DNA of 64,000 nucleotides. It comes from Bacteroidota bacterium. GTDB taxonomy: Bacteria > Bacteroidota > Bacteroidia > Bacteroidales > Dysgonomonadaceae. A program made the translations under genes and the position numbers. Where the stretch lies: contig JAEZGN010000005.1 in the NCBI GenBank assembly GCA_023437305.1, positions 67,637-131,636 of the forward strand, read 5' to 3'. The notes beneath the pieces were generated by a model. It did no database searches. It was not told where the DNA came from and saw nothing but the letters and a program-made list of their open reading frames with translations. Below, one piece after another: positions 62,777-64,000 of this stretch (position 1 is its first letter; every line of letters starts with the position of its first letter).

Positions 62777-63259
62777 TATTTACTATATGCTTTTGATATA
62801 TCCGTCAGGATAGTTGTTTTTCCCTTTGCATCAATTAATCGGGCTAAAAGTTTAAAGCCTTGTTCTTGTGATGTATGAGCCTGAATGAGAGAATTTTTAT
62901 TCTCTGACAAATCAGACAGGACAAAATGTAGTTTATCCGGGATCGGTTTTATATCTTGTTTTGATAAACTATTTTCAAGATTTAGCCTTATTCTCTCTTC
63001 ACTGGCAAATACTGCTTCACATACCGGACGCAATATTTCTTTTTCCTGTGTTTTGATAAATGCTATTACCTGATCGACACGCTTAATTAATTTTTGTATC
63101 TCTTGTGCAGGGCCTTTCATGAGTTAATGGATTGATACCATGCTTTTCGAAATACTCTAAAGAAGCTTGCAGAAAGTCTTTCTTAGTGCATTTATAAACT
63201 TTAGAAAGTTTATCCAGTTTTCGAGCTGTAATTTGGTTTATTGTTACTGTTGTTTCCAT
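62776..63259 (-). pseudogene. BfmA/BtgA-family mobilization protein, frameshifted
   Basis: The first part, from ATG 63259 (METTVTINQITARKLDKLSK, then VYKCTKKDFLQASLEYFEKH), is the ribbon-helix-helix DNA-binding domain of BfmA/BtgA proteins. It leaves the frame after NPLTHE. The second part, GPAQEIQKLIKRVDQVIAFI, then KTQEKEILRPVCEAVFASEE, continues the same family in the next frame to the stop at 62776. Removing one G in the context CATGAAAGGCCCTGCA joins them as HESPAQEIQK, the usual sequence. The break is near 63110-63117. The protein normally binds oriT with the relaxase encoded next. Confidence 0.75.
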
Positions 63260-63262
63260 TTT

Positions 63263-63345
63263 CAATTGTGGTTTCAATTGGATTATTCCTTATATGTAGT
63301 TAATTAGCAATTGGTTAATATTTTGCACAATTGGATTTCAATTGT
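63263..63345. repeat. Five CAATTG palindromes upstream of the BtgA-like gene
   Basis: CAATTG occurs at 63263-63268, 63275-63280, 63309-63314, 63329-63334 and 63340-63345, several within the larger unit TTTCAATTGGATT. Such a density in 83 bp is unlikely by chance even in AT-rich DNA. The position directly before an RHH-domain gene suggests operators or accessory binding sites of the relaxosome. Confidence 0.5.
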
Positions 63346-63378
63346 TCGTCAAAATGCAACTGACTGAGAATTAGTAGA

Positions 63379-63429
63379 ACCCCGAAGGGGCAAGATGGAC
63401 AACGGTACGTTAGTGCCGTTGCATCTTGC
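63379..63429. other. Candidate oriT hairpins of the decayed mobilization module
   Basis: A small CCCC-GAA-GGGG hairpin (63380-63390) adjoins a large one: GCAAGATG (63390-63397) and CAACGG (63400-63405) pair with CCGTTG (63416-63421) and CATCTTGC (63422-63429), with a 2-nt bulge and 10-nt loop. It is 120-170 bp upstream of the mobilization genes, where oriT lies in related Bacteroides elements. A terminator between the convergent regions is the alternative, but both neighbouring genes read leftward, so a terminator would serve only the gene at 63523. Confidence 0.5.
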
Positions 63430-63522
63430 TATTTTCTTCTCCGCTCCGCTTCGATAAAATACCCCTGAATAACCAATTATGAACAAGCAAAAAGAAGCGG
63501 AAAGGAGAAAAGGAAATCTATC

Positions 63523-64000
63523 TTAGAAGTGGTAGTCAATGCCGATGGCAATGACTGTTTTCTTTTTAGAAAACGTATCTGTCCGGGAGTTGTTTGTTAC
63601 TTTTGTATAATCAGAATAGCCTGTCCATTGATAACCAATATTCAATCTTAGTCTATCTGTAAAATCATACGCTGCGCCTAAACCAATAGTATAGGATTTC
63701 AAGATATAGTCTAAGTCGGTCTGGTAATTATCTTCTACTTTTGGCGTACTGTATTGTCCTCTGATACTTAGTAAAAGCCTGTTGTCTACTCTACATTCTA
63801 GTCCTGCTTGAAATTCGTTTGTGTTCTTAATGTATTGTTGTTTATCATTGGGCTTTCCTGCATCACTGCTAATTATATGGTGATAACCGACACTAGTTAA
63901 TAATTTAGGAGATAATTGATAAGATAAACCAATAGAGAATAATGCAGGGATATCGTCAGGCGATTTTACACCATCAGGATAAGAGCCTATATCATCTACT
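63523..64000 (-). CDS. Outer-membrane beta-barrel protein, FadL/OmpP1-like, 5' end beyond window
   Basis: About 158 residues open to the right edge, on the minus strand, ending with the aromatic barrel signature IAIGIDYHF and stop at 63523. Alternating strands are evident: ALFSIGLSYQLSPKLLTSVG, EFQAGLECRVDNRLLLSIRG, SYTIGLGAAYDFTDRLRLNI, YQWTGYSDYTKV. The pattern matches the C-terminal half of Bacteroidota OmpP1/FadL-type transport barrels. The final Phe is the usual BAM recognition residue. The missing N-terminal part includes the signal peptide. Confidence 0.75.
   Translation of the reverse strand, partial: VDDIGSYPDGVKSPDDIPALFSIGLSYQLSPKLLTSVGYHHIISSDAGKPNDKQQYIKNTNEFQAGLECRVDNRLLLSIRGQYSTPKVEDNYQTDLDYILKSYTIGLGAAYDFTDRLRLNIGYQWTGYSDYTKVTNNSRTDTFSKKKTVIAIGIDYHF

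Noticed and set aside
60202..63259. Programmed frameshifting or stop-codon recoding in the mobilization genes
   Set aside because: Three lesions of different types, none at a slippery-site-plus-structure context I can recognise, are better explained as decay.
1..64000. CRISPR array or intact tRNA/rRNA genes
   Set aside because: No regularly spaced repeats with unique spacers and no complete cloverleaf or rRNA core sequence were seen; only a tRNA 3' end at 10917-10942.

Overview
The window looks like a chromosomal stretch of a low-GC Bacteroidota, most likely order Bacteroidales (a Dysgonomonas-like genus would fit, but this cannot be proved from sequence alone). Reasons: TAnnTTTG promoter boxes, lipoproteins with an S-D-D-D tail after the lipobox Cys, BfmA/BtgA, DUF5712 and MobV mobilization genes, a DUF3853 protein, CarboxypepD_reg domains with a SEVVVTGY start, and Bacteroides-type tyrosine integrases. 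No rRNA, intact tRNA or CRISPR array was seen.

Layout. (1) 1-10.94 kb is one end of an integrated mobilizable island. From the right it holds a tyrosine integrase, a DUF4143 ATPase, an unknown coiled-coil protein, a DUF3853 protein, a RepA-like ATPase, a primase, a candidate oriT with a MobV relaxase, then an XRE regulator and a type I restriction HsdR that runs off the left edge. Its right boundary appears to be a tRNA 3' end followed by a terminator (10.92-10.99 kb). (2) 11.2-17.6 kb has ordinary accessory genes: a surface lipoprotein, an MBL-fold hydrolase, a quinone-oxidoreductase-like enzyme divergent from an AraC regulator, a DUF1349 lipoprotein and a Crp/Fnr regulator. (3) 17.8-36.8 kb is a nine-gene minus-strand operon, the most interesting part of the window. 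It encodes a MATE exporter, a giant PUFA-synthase/HglE-like multienzyme (two FMN-barrel domains-KS-AT-ACP-ACP-KR), a KS-AT-DH-phosphopantetheinyl-transferase fusion, a free ACP, an alpha/beta hydrolase, two GT1 glycosyltransferases, a GT39-like membrane protein and a 3-hydroxyacyl-CoA dehydrogenase. I infer that it makes, glycosylates and exports a specialised lipid or polyketide. (4) 37.0-43.4 kb: a CoA-disulfide-reductase/rhodanese/TusA/DsrE fusion with a MarR regulator, and a large CarboxypepD_reg-VIT-VWA-DUF2135 surface or periplasmic protein. (5) 43.7-52.1 kb, plus strand: a MacB-type ABC exporter with two permeases, an adaptor and a TolC-like channel, followed by an NfeD/flotillin pair.

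(6) 52.1-64 kb is a decayed mobile region. It has an XRE pseudogene, a duplicated two-hairpin module, an IS21-family element whose transposase has lost most of its catalytic core, an integrase fragment cut exactly at the IS end, and a mobilization module (BtgA-like, relaxase, coupling protein) in which each of the three genes carries its own disabling mutation. Inside it sit two apparently intact cassettes: a kinase / TIM-barrel-like / PD-(D/E)XK-like operon that may be an uncharacterised defence or signalling system, and an RHH plus HicB-like pair. The window ends in the C-terminal part of an outer-membrane beta-barrel protein.
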